This document shows positions 7,868 through 16,140 of a DNA stretch of 64,000 nt, one piece after another; the first letter of the stretch is position 1, and every line of letters starts with the position of its first letter. A model generated the notes under the pieces. That model did no database searches and had not been told where the DNA came from. It saw only the letters and a program-made list of their open reading frames with translations. The stretch is taken from assembly GCF_030817475.1 (NCBI RefSeq), contig NZ_JAUSZJ010000002.1, positions 3,982,626-4,046,625 of the forward strand, given 5' to 3'. A program made the position numbers and the translations under genes. The stretch is from Streptomyces sp. V2I9. GTDB taxonomy: Bacteria > Actinomycetota > Actinomycetes > Streptomycetales > Streptomycetaceae.

Positions 7868-8557
7868 GTGCTGACGATCCACGCCGCGCCCCTGGTCCTC
7901 CCGGTGGGCGCGGCGGCCGTCGTGGACGGGGCGGTGGCGGTGGACGGCGACCGGATCGCCGCCCTCGGCCCGTACGCGGAGGTCGCCGCCGCGCACCCGG
8001 CCGCCCGCGTCCGCCGCTGGCCCGGCCTCCTCACCCCCGGACTACGCCAGGACCGGGCCGCCGAACTCCTCACCCGCTGCTACCACCCGGACCCCCGCGA
8101 GGCCGACGAACTGGGTGAACTCCCACTGCGGGGTGAGGAGTTCGACCGGATCGCGGCGACCATGGACGCGACCCGGCGGGCCGGCAGCGTCCGGCGCGGC
8201 CTCCAGCGGATGCTGCGCCACGGCACCACGCACCTGGCGGGCCCCCTCGGCGCGGACGACGACCCTGCGCTCCGCACGGCCGTCGCCCGGTCGGGCCTGG
8301 TCCGGCTCCCGCCTCCTCCCGCGCCCGTACGGGAGGGGACCGGGGAGCCGCCGCCCGTGGGCGGCCGGGTGCCGGAGCTGGACCCCTTCGCGGCGGGTGG
8401 CGATCTGGCCCGTACCGCGCACGGTCCGCTGCGGGTGGGCGGCCGGGCCGACCTGGCCGTCTTCGACGTGCCCGACGAGGCGGCGCTGTACGGCGCAGGG
8501 CCCCGGCCCTGCGTGGCGACGGTGCTCGCGGGACGGCTGGTGCACCGCGCCCGCTGA
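7868..8557 (+). CDS. Amidohydrolase-like protein without metal-binding motif, linked to mqnC
   Basis: 229 residues, starting with GTG seven bases after mqnC. The N- and C-terminal parts form the composite beta-sandwich of amidohydrolases (VVDGAVAVDGDRIAALGPYAEV near residues 18-39, and VGGRADLAVFDVP plus VATVLAGRLVHRAR at the end). Between them the HxH motif that normally follows LLTPGLVNAH is missing (here LLTPGLRQD), and no downstream metal-binding histidine/aspartate set is evident; the barrel is much shortened. Such proteins are usually labelled imidazolonepropionase-like. It is probably not a hydrolase and could be a scaffold or binding protein for the Mqn pathway, but that is inference. 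Its 3' end is the first copy of a 47-bp tandem repeat. Confidence 0.8.
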   Translation: MLTIHAAPLVLPVGAAAVVDGAVAVDGDRIAALGPYAEVAAAHPAARVRRWPGLLTPGLRQDRAAELLTRCYHPDPREADELGELPLRGEEFDRIAATMDATRRAGSVRRGLQRMLRHGTTHLAGPLGADDDPALRTAVARSGLVRLPPPPAPVREGTGEPPPVGGRVPELDPFAAGGDLARTAHGPLRVGGRADLAVFDVPDEAALYGAGPRPCVATVLAGRLVHRAR

Positions 8558-8673
8558 GGCCGCCTCCGTCCGGTGAGGGCCGGCTGTGCACCGCGTCCGC
8601 CGGGGCCGCCTCCGTCCGGTGCGGGCCGGCTGGTGCACCGCGTCCGCCGGGGCCGCCTCCGTCCGGTGCGGGC
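8534..8673. repeat. Three tandem copies of a 46-47-bp unit
   Basis: Copies at 8534-8580, 8581-8626 and 8627-8673 begin with CGGCT(GG)TGCACCGCG and contain GGCCGCCTCCGTCCGGTG. Copy 1 carries the stop codon of the amidohydrolase-like gene, so the array seems to have arisen by duplication of that gene's 3' end. Copies 2 and 3 are almost identical, differing by one base of length. Confidence 0.9.
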
Positions 8674-8677
8674 CGGC

Positions 8678-9658
8678 TCACGGCACCTTCGGACCACCCA
8701 GGTAGCGTCCCTTCGCGTCGTACGGCCAGGCGTTGGCGACGCACCCCTTCAACCCGTCGATCTGCTGCATCATCGCGGGCGCGGGGCGCCCCTTCCCCGG
8801 ACACGTCTCGTGGCCGCGCCCCAGCCAGTGCCCGACCTCGTGATTGACGATCAGCGCCCGGTACTCCGCGACGGGCCCGTCGAACTGCGGCGAACCGAGC
8901 TGCCAGCGCTTCAGGTTGACCATGACCTTCTCGCCGCCCCGGCAGTTGACCTCGCCGCGCGTCCTGAGGCCGTACGCGCCGCACATCCGGTCCGTGGTCG
9001 CCGGGGTGGCGATCCGGATCACCAGCCCGGCCGACCCGTCGGCGACCTGGCGGAACGAGCGCTCACCGTCGTGGCCCCAGCCGCGCGGATCGGCGAGGAC
9101 GGCGGCGATCTCCTCGGCGGCCCGGTCGGGGTCCACGCCGATGCCGTTCTCCACCTCGACCCGGTACGCGCTGCCCTCGCCCTTCGGAGTGACGCCCGCA
9201 CGGGCCACGGTGAACGTGCCGGGCCCCGAGGCGGGGATGTCCTCGGCGCCCGGACCGCCGCTGGGCGAGGAGGACGCGGACGGGGTCGGCGGGGGAGGGG
9301 GCGCGGGAGCGTCCTCCAGCGGCTCGGACGCGTTGTCCGGTCCGCCCGCCGGAGCCGTGGCGGCCGGAGCCGCGTCCGCCGGACCGCCCCCGTTCAGCCA
9401 GGGCCGGCCGAGGAGCAGCGCCGCGCCTGCCACCACCGCGAGCGCCAGCACGGCGAACGAGACCGCCCGCCGCCGGTTCCGCTGCCGCCGCCGCACCCGC
9501 GACCGCGCGGCCGACCGGGAGCGGGGGGCGGACGGAAAGCCGGTCCCGACGCCCTCCGGGGGCCGGGGCGGCGGCACCCGGAGCCGGAACGTTTCCTCGT
9601 CGCGGGCGGGCGCACCGGGCGCGGGCGGCAGGGTGCCGGTCGTGCGGCGACGCGTCAC
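8678..9658 (-). CDS. DUF3152 membrane protein with metzincin-like HExGHxxGxxH motif
   Basis: 326 residues. A basic cytoplasmic N-terminus (RRRQRNRRRA) is followed by one transmembrane segment (about residues 65-85: VSFAVLALAVVAGAALLLG), a Pro/Ser/Ala-rich linker and an outer domain of about 185 residues. That domain carries HEVGHWLGRGHE, the HExxHxxGxxH zinc signature of metzincin proteases, and four cysteines that could form disulphides. The family is known as DUF3152; a protease role is likely from the motif but unproven. The GTG at 9658 overlaps the stop codon of the preceding gene (GTGA), showing translational coupling within the sigma-factor unit. Confidence 0.85.
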   Translation of the reverse strand: MTRRRTTGTLPPAPGAPARDEETFRLRVPPPRPPEGVGTGFPSAPRSRSAARSRVRRRQRNRRRAVSFAVLALAVVAGAALLLGRPWLNGGGPADAAPAATAPAGGPDNASEPLEDAPAPPPPPTPSASSSPSGGPGAEDIPASGPGTFTVARAGVTPKGEGSAYRVEVENGIGVDPDRAAEEIAAVLADPRGWGHDGERSFRQVADGSAGLVIRIATPATTDRMCGAYGLRTRGEVNCRGGEKVMVNLKRWQLGSPQFDGPVAEYRALIVNHEVGHWLGRGHETCPGKGRPAPAMMQQIDGLKGCVANAWPYDAKGRYLGGPKVP

Positions 9659-10581
9659 GCGGCGGCCCCGCTCCACGGCACCGGATTCTCGTCGGCGTAC
9701 GCGATCAACTCCCGGAACCGCGGGCTCTGGACGACCCGGAGCAGGTCCCCGGCGGTGACGGGAGCGTCGCCCGCGCCGGCCGGTGCGGGCGAGACGGACA
9801 GCGACACCGTGCTGCGGCCGTACCGGTAGTGGATGGACACCTCCGTGCCCGTCCGGCCCTCGCCGGCGTGCCGGTGGACCCGCGCGGGCGTTCCGTCGTC
9901 CAGAACGATGTTCTCGCAGGTCAGCCCCTTCTCCGGGAGGTCGCGGCAGACGGGGGCCGCGCTTCCCGCCTCCGGGTGCACCGCCAGGTGGACGGCGCGG
10001 ACGACGGAACCGCGCCGCGCCTGGTAGCCCGTCGGGTCGCCGCCGACCGGCAGGACGGTCCCCACCGACGCGGGCAGCAGGGCGTCCAGCGTCCCGGACG
10101 CCTGCTGCCGGAAGTCCTCCGGACGCCGGGCCTCTCGGGAGCCGCGAACGGGCGGGGCCGACAGGGAGGGTGTGGGCGGGCCGGGGGGTATGGGGGTGGC
10201 GGTGGGACTCGGCATGTCGGGGCGTGGCTCCGTACGTCGGGGGGACGGGGTGGGTGTGGGGGCGGGCAGGGAGAGAGACGGCACGACGGGTGATGCGGGT
10301 TCCCGGTCCGGGCCCGGCAACAGCCGGGGGCCGAGCACCGAGAGCCCGAGAGTCAGGCCGGTCACCGCGACGAAGGCGCCCGCGACCGTGTACGCCCGGC
10401 TTCGGGCACGCCGGCGGTAGCCCTCGCGTACGGCCTCGGGAACCAGATCGGACGGGAGGGACAACGGGTCGACGGTCCGGCGCAGGGAGTCCCGGAACAG
10501 CTCCTCGTCGGACGTGCTCACGGCGTGGGCGTCCGCGCCGGGCGTGCGGGGCGGCAGGTGCTCGTGCGGTTCAGGGGTCAT
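9655..10581 (-). CDS. Single-pass membrane protein encoded next to the ECF sigma factor (possible regulator)
   Basis: 308 residues. Cytoplasmic N-terminus of about 70 residues with ELFRDSLRRTVDPLSLPSDLV, one transmembrane helix at about 66-86 (VAGAFVAVTGLTLGLSVLG), a Pro/Ser/Thr-rich stalk and an outer domain with two cysteines (CRDLPEKGLTCEN). It starts nine bases after the sigma-factor stop codon and overlaps the next gene by four bases. Topology and position are those of an anti-sigma factor, but the HxxxCxxC zinc motif is absent, so if it controls the sigma factor it does so in another way. Function not established. Confidence 0.8.
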   Translation of the reverse strand: MTPEPHEHLPPRTPGADAHAVSTSDEELFRDSLRRTVDPLSLPSDLVPEAVREGYRRRARSRAYTVAGAFVAVTGLTLGLSVLGPRLLPGPDREPASPVVPSLSLPAPTPTPSPRRTEPRPDMPSPTATPIPPGPPTPSLSAPPVRGSREARRPEDFRQQASGTLDALLPASVGTVLPVGGDPTGYQARRGSVVRAVHLAVHPEAGSAAPVCRDLPEKGLTCENIVLDDGTPARVHRHAGEGRTGTEVSIHYRYGRSTVSLSVSPAPAGAGDAPVTAGDLLRVVQSPRFRELIAYADENPVPWSGAAA

Positions 10582-10590
10582 GACCGGCCC

Positions 10591-11124
10591 TCAGCTTCCG
10601 GTGGAGTAGAGCTGGATATCGCCCATCCGGGCGCGGAGGCGGACGAGTGAACGCGAGCACTGGCTCTTGACCGTCGACTCGCTGCACCGCAGCAGCGAGG
10701 CCACGGTCTCCACGCTCAGGTCGTCCCAGTAGCGCAGGACGACCATCGCCCGTGCGCGCGGCGGCAGTTCGGCGAGCAGGGCGAGCAGGGTGATCCGGAG
10801 GTCGGCGCCCGGCGCGGGGTTGGGCTGCGACCGGGGCACGGTGCGGTTGTGGGCGAGCAGATCCCGTACGGAGCGGCGGCGTTCGGCGACGAAGGTGCGG
10901 ACGAGCACGGTTTTGGCGTAGGCGTCGAGATGGTCGGCCCGGCTCGCCCTGCGCCAGTGCTGGAACAGCTTGGCGAGCGTCGTCTGTGTCAGGTCCTGTG
11001 CGCCCTCGACGTCTCCGCACAGCAGGTAGGCCGTCCGGTACAGGCGGCGTTGCGCGGTCCGGGCGTACGCCTCGAACGCGGCACGCTCGCCGTCCGCCAT
11101 GGCGGGTTCAGCCCCGGCCGCCAT
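10591..11124 (-). CDS. ECF RNA polymerase sigma factor (SigE-family type)
   Basis: 177 residues containing sigma region 2 (FEAYARTAQRRLYRTAYLLCGD, in the form FEAYARTAQRR-LYRTAYLLCGD, through QDLTQTTLAKLFQHWRRA) and region 4 (LPPRARAMVVLRYWDDLS with HTH ETVASLLRCSESTVKSQCSR). Regions 1 and 3 are absent, as expected for an extracytoplasmic-function sigma factor of the group often named SigE family or SigM-like. ATG at 11124 with GAGGGGAGGG in front is preferred over a longer reading frame. It leads a three-gene unit with two membrane proteins that carry outer domains, pointing to an envelope-sensing system. A candidate ECF-type promoter lies upstream, suggesting autoregulation. Confidence 0.9.
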   Translation of the reverse strand: MAAGAEPAMADGERAAFEAYARTAQRRLYRTAYLLCGDVEGAQDLTQTTLAKLFQHWRRASRADHLDAYAKTVLVRTFVAERRRSVRDLLAHNRTVPRSQPNPAPGADLRITLLALLAELPPRARAMVVLRYWDDLSVETVASLLRCSESTVKSQCSRSLVRLRARMGDIQLYSTGS

Positions 11125-11478
11125 GCGCCCTCCCCTCTCGTCGTGCTGCTTCCCTGCCCCCGGCGACCACCCCCGGCGACCAACTCCCGGCGACCGCCCC
11201 CGGCCGGGGTCCCACTCCTTACAGAGCAACCGTGTGCCGAAAAGGTTGAAGAGCGGTGAAGATCAGTTCGAGGAGGCGCCGGCGGGGCCCATGCCCCCGC
11301 GCCCACCCGCGTCGGCCCGGCCTACGCCACCCCGTCCCCGTCCCGGGCGACACCGCGTCCGCGTCGGCGGCCCGGACGAGTACGTCGGCCGGTCCCGCAC
11401 CGCCGGGTCGCGGAGACCGTCGCCCTCGCGGGCGACCGCCCTCATCGATCCCGGCGGCCCGGCTGCTTGAATGGATGG
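11125..11478. other. Divergent region between the sigma factor and menG
   Basis: No gene seen. It holds a candidate ECF promoter for the sigma gene (11220-11248), three near-tandem copies of CCCGGCGACC (11159-11169, 11172-11182, 11186-11196) inside the sigma leader, and the menG start region, where TTGAAT lies six bases before the GTG. Confidence 0.45.
11220..11248 (-). promoter_or_regulatory. Candidate ECF-sigma promoter of the sigma-factor unit
   Basis: On the minus strand CAACCT (11248-11243), 17 bases, then TCTGTA (11225-11220). The AAC-type -35 and TCT-type -10 resemble promoters read by Streptomyces ECF sigma factors and would give a leader of about 90 bases. Autoregulation is an inference. 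Confidence 0.4.
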
Positions 11479-12171
11479 GTGACCCGAGCCTCCCTGGAAA
11501 AGCAGCCGCACGAAGTCGCCTCGATGTTCGACGGTGTGGCGGCCAACTACGACCTGACCAACGACGTGATCTCGCTCGGCCAGGCCCGGCTGTGGCGCAA
11601 GGCGGTCGCGACGGCGGTCGACGCCCGCCCCGCCCAGAAGATCCTCGACCTGGCGGCGGGCACCGCCACCTCCTCCCAGCCCTTCGTGAAGGCGGGCGCC
11701 TACGTCGTGCCGTGCGACTTCTCGCTCGGCATGCTCAAGGTCGGCAAGGAGCGCCACCCGTGGATGCCGTTCACGGCGGGTGACGGCATGAAGCTGCCAT
11801 TCAAGGACGAGACGTTCGACACCGTCACGATCTCCTTCGGGCTGCGCAACATCCAGGACACCGAGGTCGCGCTGCGCGAGCTGTACCGGGTGACGAAGCC
11901 GGGCGGACGGGTCGTGATCTGCGAGTTCTCCCAGCCGACCTGGACCCCGTTCCGCACGGTCTACACGGAGTACCTGATGAGGGCGATCCCGCCGGCCGCC
12001 CGCGCGGTCTCCTCCAACCCGGACGCGTACGTCTACCTCGCCGAATCCATCCGCGACTGGCCCGACCAGCCCGCCCTCGCCGCACTGCTCCAGAAGGCGG
12101 GCTGGTCGAACGTCGCCTGGCGCAACCTGACCGGCGGCGTGGTGGCCCTGCACCGGGCCACCCGCGCCTGA
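11479..12171 (+). CDS. menG: Demethylmenaquinone methyltransferase MenG/UbiE
   Basis: 230 residues. SAM-dependent C-methyltransferase that converts demethylmenaquinone to menaquinone, the last ring modification. Family features: FDGVAANYDLTNDVISLG near the N-terminus, SAM motif I ILDLAAGTATSS, DFSLGMLKVG, and the UbiE signature TVSFGLRN-like TISFGLRNIQD plus KPGGRVVICEFSQPT. The frame opens at a TTG at 11467, but GTG at 11479 begins the conserved sequence. No clear ribosome binding site is present, and TTGAAT ends six bases before the GTG, so a leaderless transcript is possible. It converges with the GNAT gene. Confidence 0.93.
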   Translation: MTRASLEKQPHEVASMFDGVAANYDLTNDVISLGQARLWRKAVATAVDARPAQKILDLAAGTATSSQPFVKAGAYVVPCDFSLGMLKVGKERHPWMPFTAGDGMKLPFKDETFDTVTISFGLRNIQDTEVALRELYRVTKPGGRVVICEFSQPTWTPFRTVYTEYLMRAIPPAARAVSSNPDAYVYLAESIRDWPDQPALAALLQKAGWSNVAWRNLTGGVVALHRATRA

Positions 12172-12186
12172 GTCACCTCCGGGGTC

Positions 12187-12714
12187 TCACAGCTCCAGGC
12201 GGAAGCAGACGGCCACCTGGCCGCGCGGGGTGTCGTACGACTCGGCGCGCCGCATCCCGAGCCGCTCCGCGACCGCCATCGACCGGGCGTTCTCCGCGTG
12301 GATCATTGCGACGACCTCGCCCACCCCCGCCGTCCGTACCCGCTCCAGCGTGGTGCGGGCGGCGGCGGAGGCGTACCCGCGTCCCCACGCCGCGCGCCCC
12401 AGCCGCCAGCCGATCTCGGTCGCGCCGACCGGCCCGTAGTGCGTGTGCGGCCACGGCTGCGCCCCGGTGAAGCCGAGGACCGCGTCGTTCTCGTCGGTGA
12501 GCGTCCACAGGCAGTAGCCCAGCTCCGCGTCGTGCCGCCGCTGGCGCGCGGTCAGCTCCTCGTACACGCAGAGGTCGGCCCGGCGGCCCCCGAAGAACTC
12601 CATCACCTCGGGGTCGTCGAACACCTGGTACCAGCTCAGGGCGTCTTCGTCGGTCGGAACACGGAGGCGTACGGCGGGGGCCGAGGCGTGGGGCGTGGCA
12701 GGCGCGATCGACAT
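12187..12714 (-). CDS. GNAT-family N-acetyltransferase
   Basis: 175 residues of the RimJ/RimL-like GNAT group. It contains LRVPTDEDALSWYQVFDDPEV at the start (strand beta 1 and helix alpha 1; given here as LRVPTDEDALSWYQ then VFDDPEV), the acetyl-CoA binding strand and loop IGWRLGRAAWGRGYASAA, and the C-terminal NARSMAVAERLGMRR typical of such enzymes. The ATG at 12714 has GAAGGG in front; a longer frame exists but overlaps the promoter of the divergent flavoprotein gene. The substrate (protein N-terminus, amino acid or antibiotic) cannot be told. It shares a 97-bp divergent region with the MenJ-like gene. Confidence 0.88.
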   Translation of the reverse strand: MSIAPATPHASAPAVRLRVPTDEDALSWYQVFDDPEVMEFFGGRRADLCVYEELTARQRRHDAELGYCLWTLTDENDAVLGFTGAQPWPHTHYGPVGATEIGWRLGRAAWGRGYASAAARTTLERVRTAGVGEVVAMIHAENARSMAVAERLGMRRAESYDTPRGQVAVCFRLEL

Positions 12715-12811
12715 GTGGGAGCCCTTCGGAGGGTTGGTCTGCAGGCCCCCATAGACTGCACGGGACATGTGCCGCGCGGCACGCGAATTCGAGTCTTCGG
12801 GAGATCCGACC

Positions 12812-14095
12812 GTGACCGAGCCCCTCTCCGAGAACAGCGCGGACGTGATCGTCGTCGGAGCGGGCCCAGCCGGCTCCACGACCGCCTACTACCTCGCCAA
12901 GGCCGGACTCGACGTCCTGCTCCTGGAGAAGACCGCGTTCCCCCGCGAGAAGGTCTGCGGCGACGGGCTCACGCCCCGTGCCACGAAGCAGCTCGTCTCG
13001 ATGGGGATCGACATCTCCGAGGAGGCGGGCTGGCTGCGCAACAAGGGCCTGCGCATCATCGGCGGCGGCGTCCGGCTCCAGCTCGACTGGCCGGAACTCG
13101 CCTCCTACCCGGACTACGGTCTGGTCCGCAAGCGCGACGACTTCGACGAGCAGCTCGCCCGGCAGGCGCAGAAGGCGGGTGCCCGGCTGTACGAGCGCTG
13201 CAACGTGGGCGCGCCCATCCGCGACGAGCGCACCGGCCGCATCACCGGCGTGGAGGCGAAGATCGGCGAGGAGAAGACCCCGGTCACCTTCCACGCCCCG
13301 CTCGTCGTCGCCGCCGACGGCAACTCCACCCGGCTCTCCCTGGCGATGGGCCTGCACCGCCGCGAGGACCGCCCGATGGGCGTCGCCGTGCGGACGTACT
13401 TCACCTCGCCCCGCCACGACGACGACTACCTGGAGTCCTGGCTGGAGCTGTGGGACCGGCGCGGCGCCGAGGACCGGCTGCTGCCCGGCTACGGCTGGAT
13501 CTTCGGCATGGGCGACGGCACCTCCAACGTGGGCCTCGGCATCCTCAACTCCTCCTCCGCCTTCAAGGAGCTGGACTGGCGCGAGGTCCTCAAGGCGTGG
13601 TGCGCCTCGATGCCGGAGGACTGGGGCTACACCCCGGAGAACATGACGATGCCGATCCGGGGCGCGGCGCTCCCGATGGCCTTCAACCGCCAGCCGCACT
13701 ACACCAAGGGCCTGCTGCTCGTCGGTGACGCGGGCGGCATGGTCAACCCGTTCAACGGCGAGGGCATCGCGTACGCCATGGAGTCCGGCCAGATCGCGGC
13801 CGACGTCATCGTCCAGGCGCACGCCCGCGCCACCCCCGCCCAGCGCGAACTGGCCCTGAACAACTACCCGAAGGTGCTCAAGGAGACCTACGGCGGCTAC
13901 TACACGATGGGCCGCGCCTTCGTGAAGCTGATCGGCAACCCGAAGGTCATGAAGGTCGCCACCCAGCGCGGCCTGACCCACCCGCTGCTGATGAAGTTCA
14001 CGCTGAAGATGCTGGCCAACCTGACCGACCCGCAGGGCGGCGACGCGATGGACCGCATCATCAACGGCCTGTCGAAGGTCGCTCCGAAGGCGTGA
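12812..14095 (+). CDS. Geranylgeranyl-reductase-family FAD-dependent oxidoreductase (MenJ-like)
   Basis: 427 residues. FAD-binding motif VIVVGAGPAGS starts at residue 10, followed by the family motif EKVCGDGLTPRA and the second FAD motif LLVGDAGGMVNPFNGEGI. These mark the geranylgeranyl reductase family. In mycobacteria the homologue MenJ saturates one isoprene unit of menaquinone; Streptomyces menaquinones are also partly hydrogenated, and this gene sits beside menG and near nuo, so the same role is likely but inferred. GTG at 12812 with GGGAG upstream is preferred over an in-frame start at 12767. TAGACT at 12752-12757 may be a -10 box. The 3' end overlaps the convergent MFS gene by 35 bases. 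Confidence 0.9.
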   Translation: MTEPLSENSADVIVVGAGPAGSTTAYYLAKAGLDVLLLEKTAFPREKVCGDGLTPRATKQLVSMGIDISEEAGWLRNKGLRIIGGGVRLQLDWPELASYPDYGLVRKRDDFDEQLARQAQKAGARLYERCNVGAPIRDERTGRITGVEAKIGEEKTPVTFHAPLVVAADGNSTRLSLAMGLHRREDRPMGVAVRTYFTSPRHDDDYLESWLELWDRRGAEDRLLPGYGWIFGMGDGTSNVGLGILNSSSAFKELDWREVLKAWCASMPEDWGYTPENMTMPIRGAALPMAFNRQPHYTKGLLLVGDAGGMVNPFNGEGIAYAMESGQIAADVIVQAHARATPAQRELALNNYPKVLKETYGGYYTMGRAFVKLIGNPKVMKVATQRGLTHPLLMKFTLKMLANLTDPQGGDAMDRIINGLSKVAPKA

Positions 14096-15386
14096 CCCCG
14101 GCCGGGGCCGGTGCCGACGAGGTCGGGACCGGCCCCGGTGCGCGGCGTCCCGGCCCCGGTGCGGTCGGGCGGCTCCGTTCCGCCCACCGCACTGCCGGCC
14201 CCATCGCCAGCCCCGCCGCGAGGAACAGCGCTCCGAGCAGCAGCCAGCCGGGGACGCCCCAGGACACGATCAGCGCCGTCAGCAGCAGCGGCCCGAGCAT
14301 GCGCGCCACCGGGACCCCCGCCCCGAACAGGCCCTGGTACTGCCCCTGCCGCCCCGCCGGGGCCAGGTCGAAGCTGATCTGCCATGCCCCCGCCGACTGC
14401 CGCATCTCGCCCCACACCTGGAGCCCGGCGGCGAGGAGCAGCACGGCGAACAGCACCCACAGGGGCGCGGTGAGCGCGGTGAGGGCGAAGGCCGCACAGG
14501 AGGCCAGCAGCAGCACCCCGCCGCTGCGTACGGTCCGGACGGCGCTCGGCAGATCGCGGACGACGGAGGCCGTACGGACCTGGAAGAGCATCACGGCCCC
14601 CGTGTTGAGCACCAGGAGCGCCGAGACGGCCCAGCCCGGAGCGGCGGTGCGCTCGGCGATCCAGAGCGGGACGGCGAGGCTGATCAGCGGCATCCGCAGC
14701 AGCATGACCATGTTGAGGAGGGCGACCAGCGCGTACGGCCGGTCCCGCAGCACGGTCGGACGCAGCGCGGTCGGGTCCGCGCCCCGCCGGGGCGCGGTCG
14801 CCGGGCTCCGGGGCGGCTCCGGCAGCCGGGCGAGCAGCAGGGCGCACCCCGCGAACGCGGCGGCGTCCAGCGCCAGCGCGGTGAGATACGCACCGGCCGT
14901 CCCGAGGTGCAGGGCCACCCCGCCGACGGCGGCCCCCAGCGCCAGGCCCGCGTTGAGCGCCGACTGGAGATGGGCGAGCACACCGGTCCGGGCGTCCCGG
15001 TCCACCAGTCCGGCCAGCAGCGACTGCCGGGCGGCGGCGAGCCCGCACTGCGCGGTGGCGTAGGCGCAGGCCACCAGGAGGAACGCCGGGAACGACCGGA
15101 CGACGAGGAAGGCGGCGACGCCGAGCGCCGTGGCGGCGGCCAGCACGACGGCCGTCCGGCGCGGGCCGACGCGGTCGGCGAGCTGCCCGAGCGGCACCCC
15201 CGCGATCGCTCCGACGCCCCAGGCGACCGTCAGCCCGAGCCCGATGCGGGGGGCCGGGAGACCGACCACCTGCGAGAAGTACAGCGCGGAGCAGACGTAA
15301 TAGGCCCCGTCTCCGCACGAGTTGACCAGCTGCGCGACCGCCAGGCCGCGCGCCGGCCCGGCGGCGGGAAACCATCGTGCGTGCAT
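14061..15386 (-). CDS. MFS transporter
   Basis: 441 residues with about 12 predicted membrane helices in two halves split by a loop rich in Arg/Pro (residues about 200-225). The loop after helix 2 carries GQLADRVGPRRTAVV, a version of the MFS motif GxLaDrxGrkxxl. The family is that of small MFS exporters with unknown substrate. The tail (SRPTAPGPGRRAPGPVPTSS and on) is low-complexity and overlaps the end of the convergent flavoprotein gene. A perfect 11-bp inverted repeat (14102-14112 with 14128-14138) within this tail could end transcription of the flavoprotein gene. Confidence 0.88.
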   Translation of the reverse strand: MHARWFPAAGPARGLAVAQLVNSCGDGAYYVCSALYFSQVVGLPAPRIGLGLTVAWGVGAIAGVPLGQLADRVGPRRTAVVLAAATALGVAAFLVVRSFPAFLLVACAYATAQCGLAAARQSLLAGLVDRDARTGVLAHLQSALNAGLALGAAVGGVALHLGTAGAYLTALALDAAAFAGCALLLARLPEPPRSPATAPRRGADPTALRPTVLRDRPYALVALLNMVMLLRMPLISLAVPLWIAERTAAPGWAVSALLVLNTGAVMLFQVRTASVVRDLPSAVRTVRSGGVLLLASCAAFALTALTAPLWVLFAVLLLAAGLQVWGEMRQSAGAWQISFDLAPAGRQGQYQGLFGAGVPVARMLGPLLLTALIVSWGVPGWLLLGALFLAAGLAMGPAVRWAERSRPTAPGPGRRAPGPVPTSSAPAPAGVTPSERPSTGR

Positions 15387-15525
15387 GACGTACCGACCCC
15401 GTCCCGGCGGGTGGCATGGGCAGCCACCTGCGCGGGATCGAACCTAGGGGAGCGAGTGGCCTCGGCGGTGGGCCACTTGGAGGTCGAATGGCTGGGCCAT
15501 TGTGCGCATCCCCGCTGAGGGCGTG

Positions 15526-16140
15526 TCAGGTGTACGGGCGGGAAGCCGTGTTGGCGGCAGCCTCGCGTGCCCGCCCGTAGTGGCGGGCCACCCGCGCGCG
15601 GTTCCCGCAGGCGGGGGTGCACCACTCCTGCCGTCCGTGGCTGCGGATGAAGTACCGGGCACAGCGCGGCGCGTGGCAGGCCCGCAGGTGTTCGCGCTGC
15701 GGCCCGCTCAGGAAGTCGACGGCGTCGCGCGCCAGCAGGGCGATCAGCCGCACGCGCGGATCGGCCTCGGCCGACGCCAGCGTGGCCGTGGGCGTTCCTT
15801 CGGCGGGCCAGTGGAGCTGCGGCACCACCAACTCCCGTGCGGAGGCGGCGTTCAGAGCGGCCAGGGCCTCGTCGGCGGGCATCAGACGGTGAGCGTCGAC
15901 CGGGCTGGGCGGGGCGGGGCCGACCGCCCGTGCGAACAGGGTCCGTACCGCCCGGCGCACCAGGAGGACGGCCTCTCTCAGCTCCTCGTCCACGACGAGC
16001 TCTCCGATGCCGCCGACACCCCTGGCCTGGCGGCGGAGCCACCGGGCGGTCGCCTCGACCGATTCCAGCTCGTCGAGGACACCGCCGTCCCCGCCGTGGC
16101 GGATGGTGCTCGCGAGTGCTGTCACGGGCCGCTGTGCCAT
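15526..16140 (-). CDS. CGNR zinc-finger / ABATE-domain protein, probable regulator
   Basis: 204 residues. The C-terminal third is a CGNR zinc finger: CHAPRCARYFI then WCTPACGNRARVARHY, with four cysteines and the naming CGNR motif. The N-terminal part is a helical ABATE-type domain thought to bind a ligand (stress-related regulator family). The ATG at 16140 is preceded by GAGGGGAG; upstream in-frame starts lack a ribosome binding site. It is monocistronic between two MFS genes; it might control the neighbouring MFS gene, but no operator was found. Confidence 0.88.
   Translation of the reverse strand: MAQRPVTALASTIRHGGDGGVLDELESVEATARWLRRQARGVGGIGELVVDEELREAVLLVRRAVRTLFARAVGPAPPSPVDAHRLMPADEALAALNAASARELVVPQLHWPAEGTPTATLASAEADPRVRLIALLARDAVDFLSGPQREHLRACHAPRCARYFIRSHGRQEWCTPACGNRARVARHYGRAREAAANTASRPYT

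Noticed and set aside
14102..14138. Dedicated intergenic terminator after the MenJ-like gene
   Set aside because: The 11-bp inverted repeat is real but lies inside the 3' coding end of the convergent MFS gene, so it was not listed as a separate terminator.
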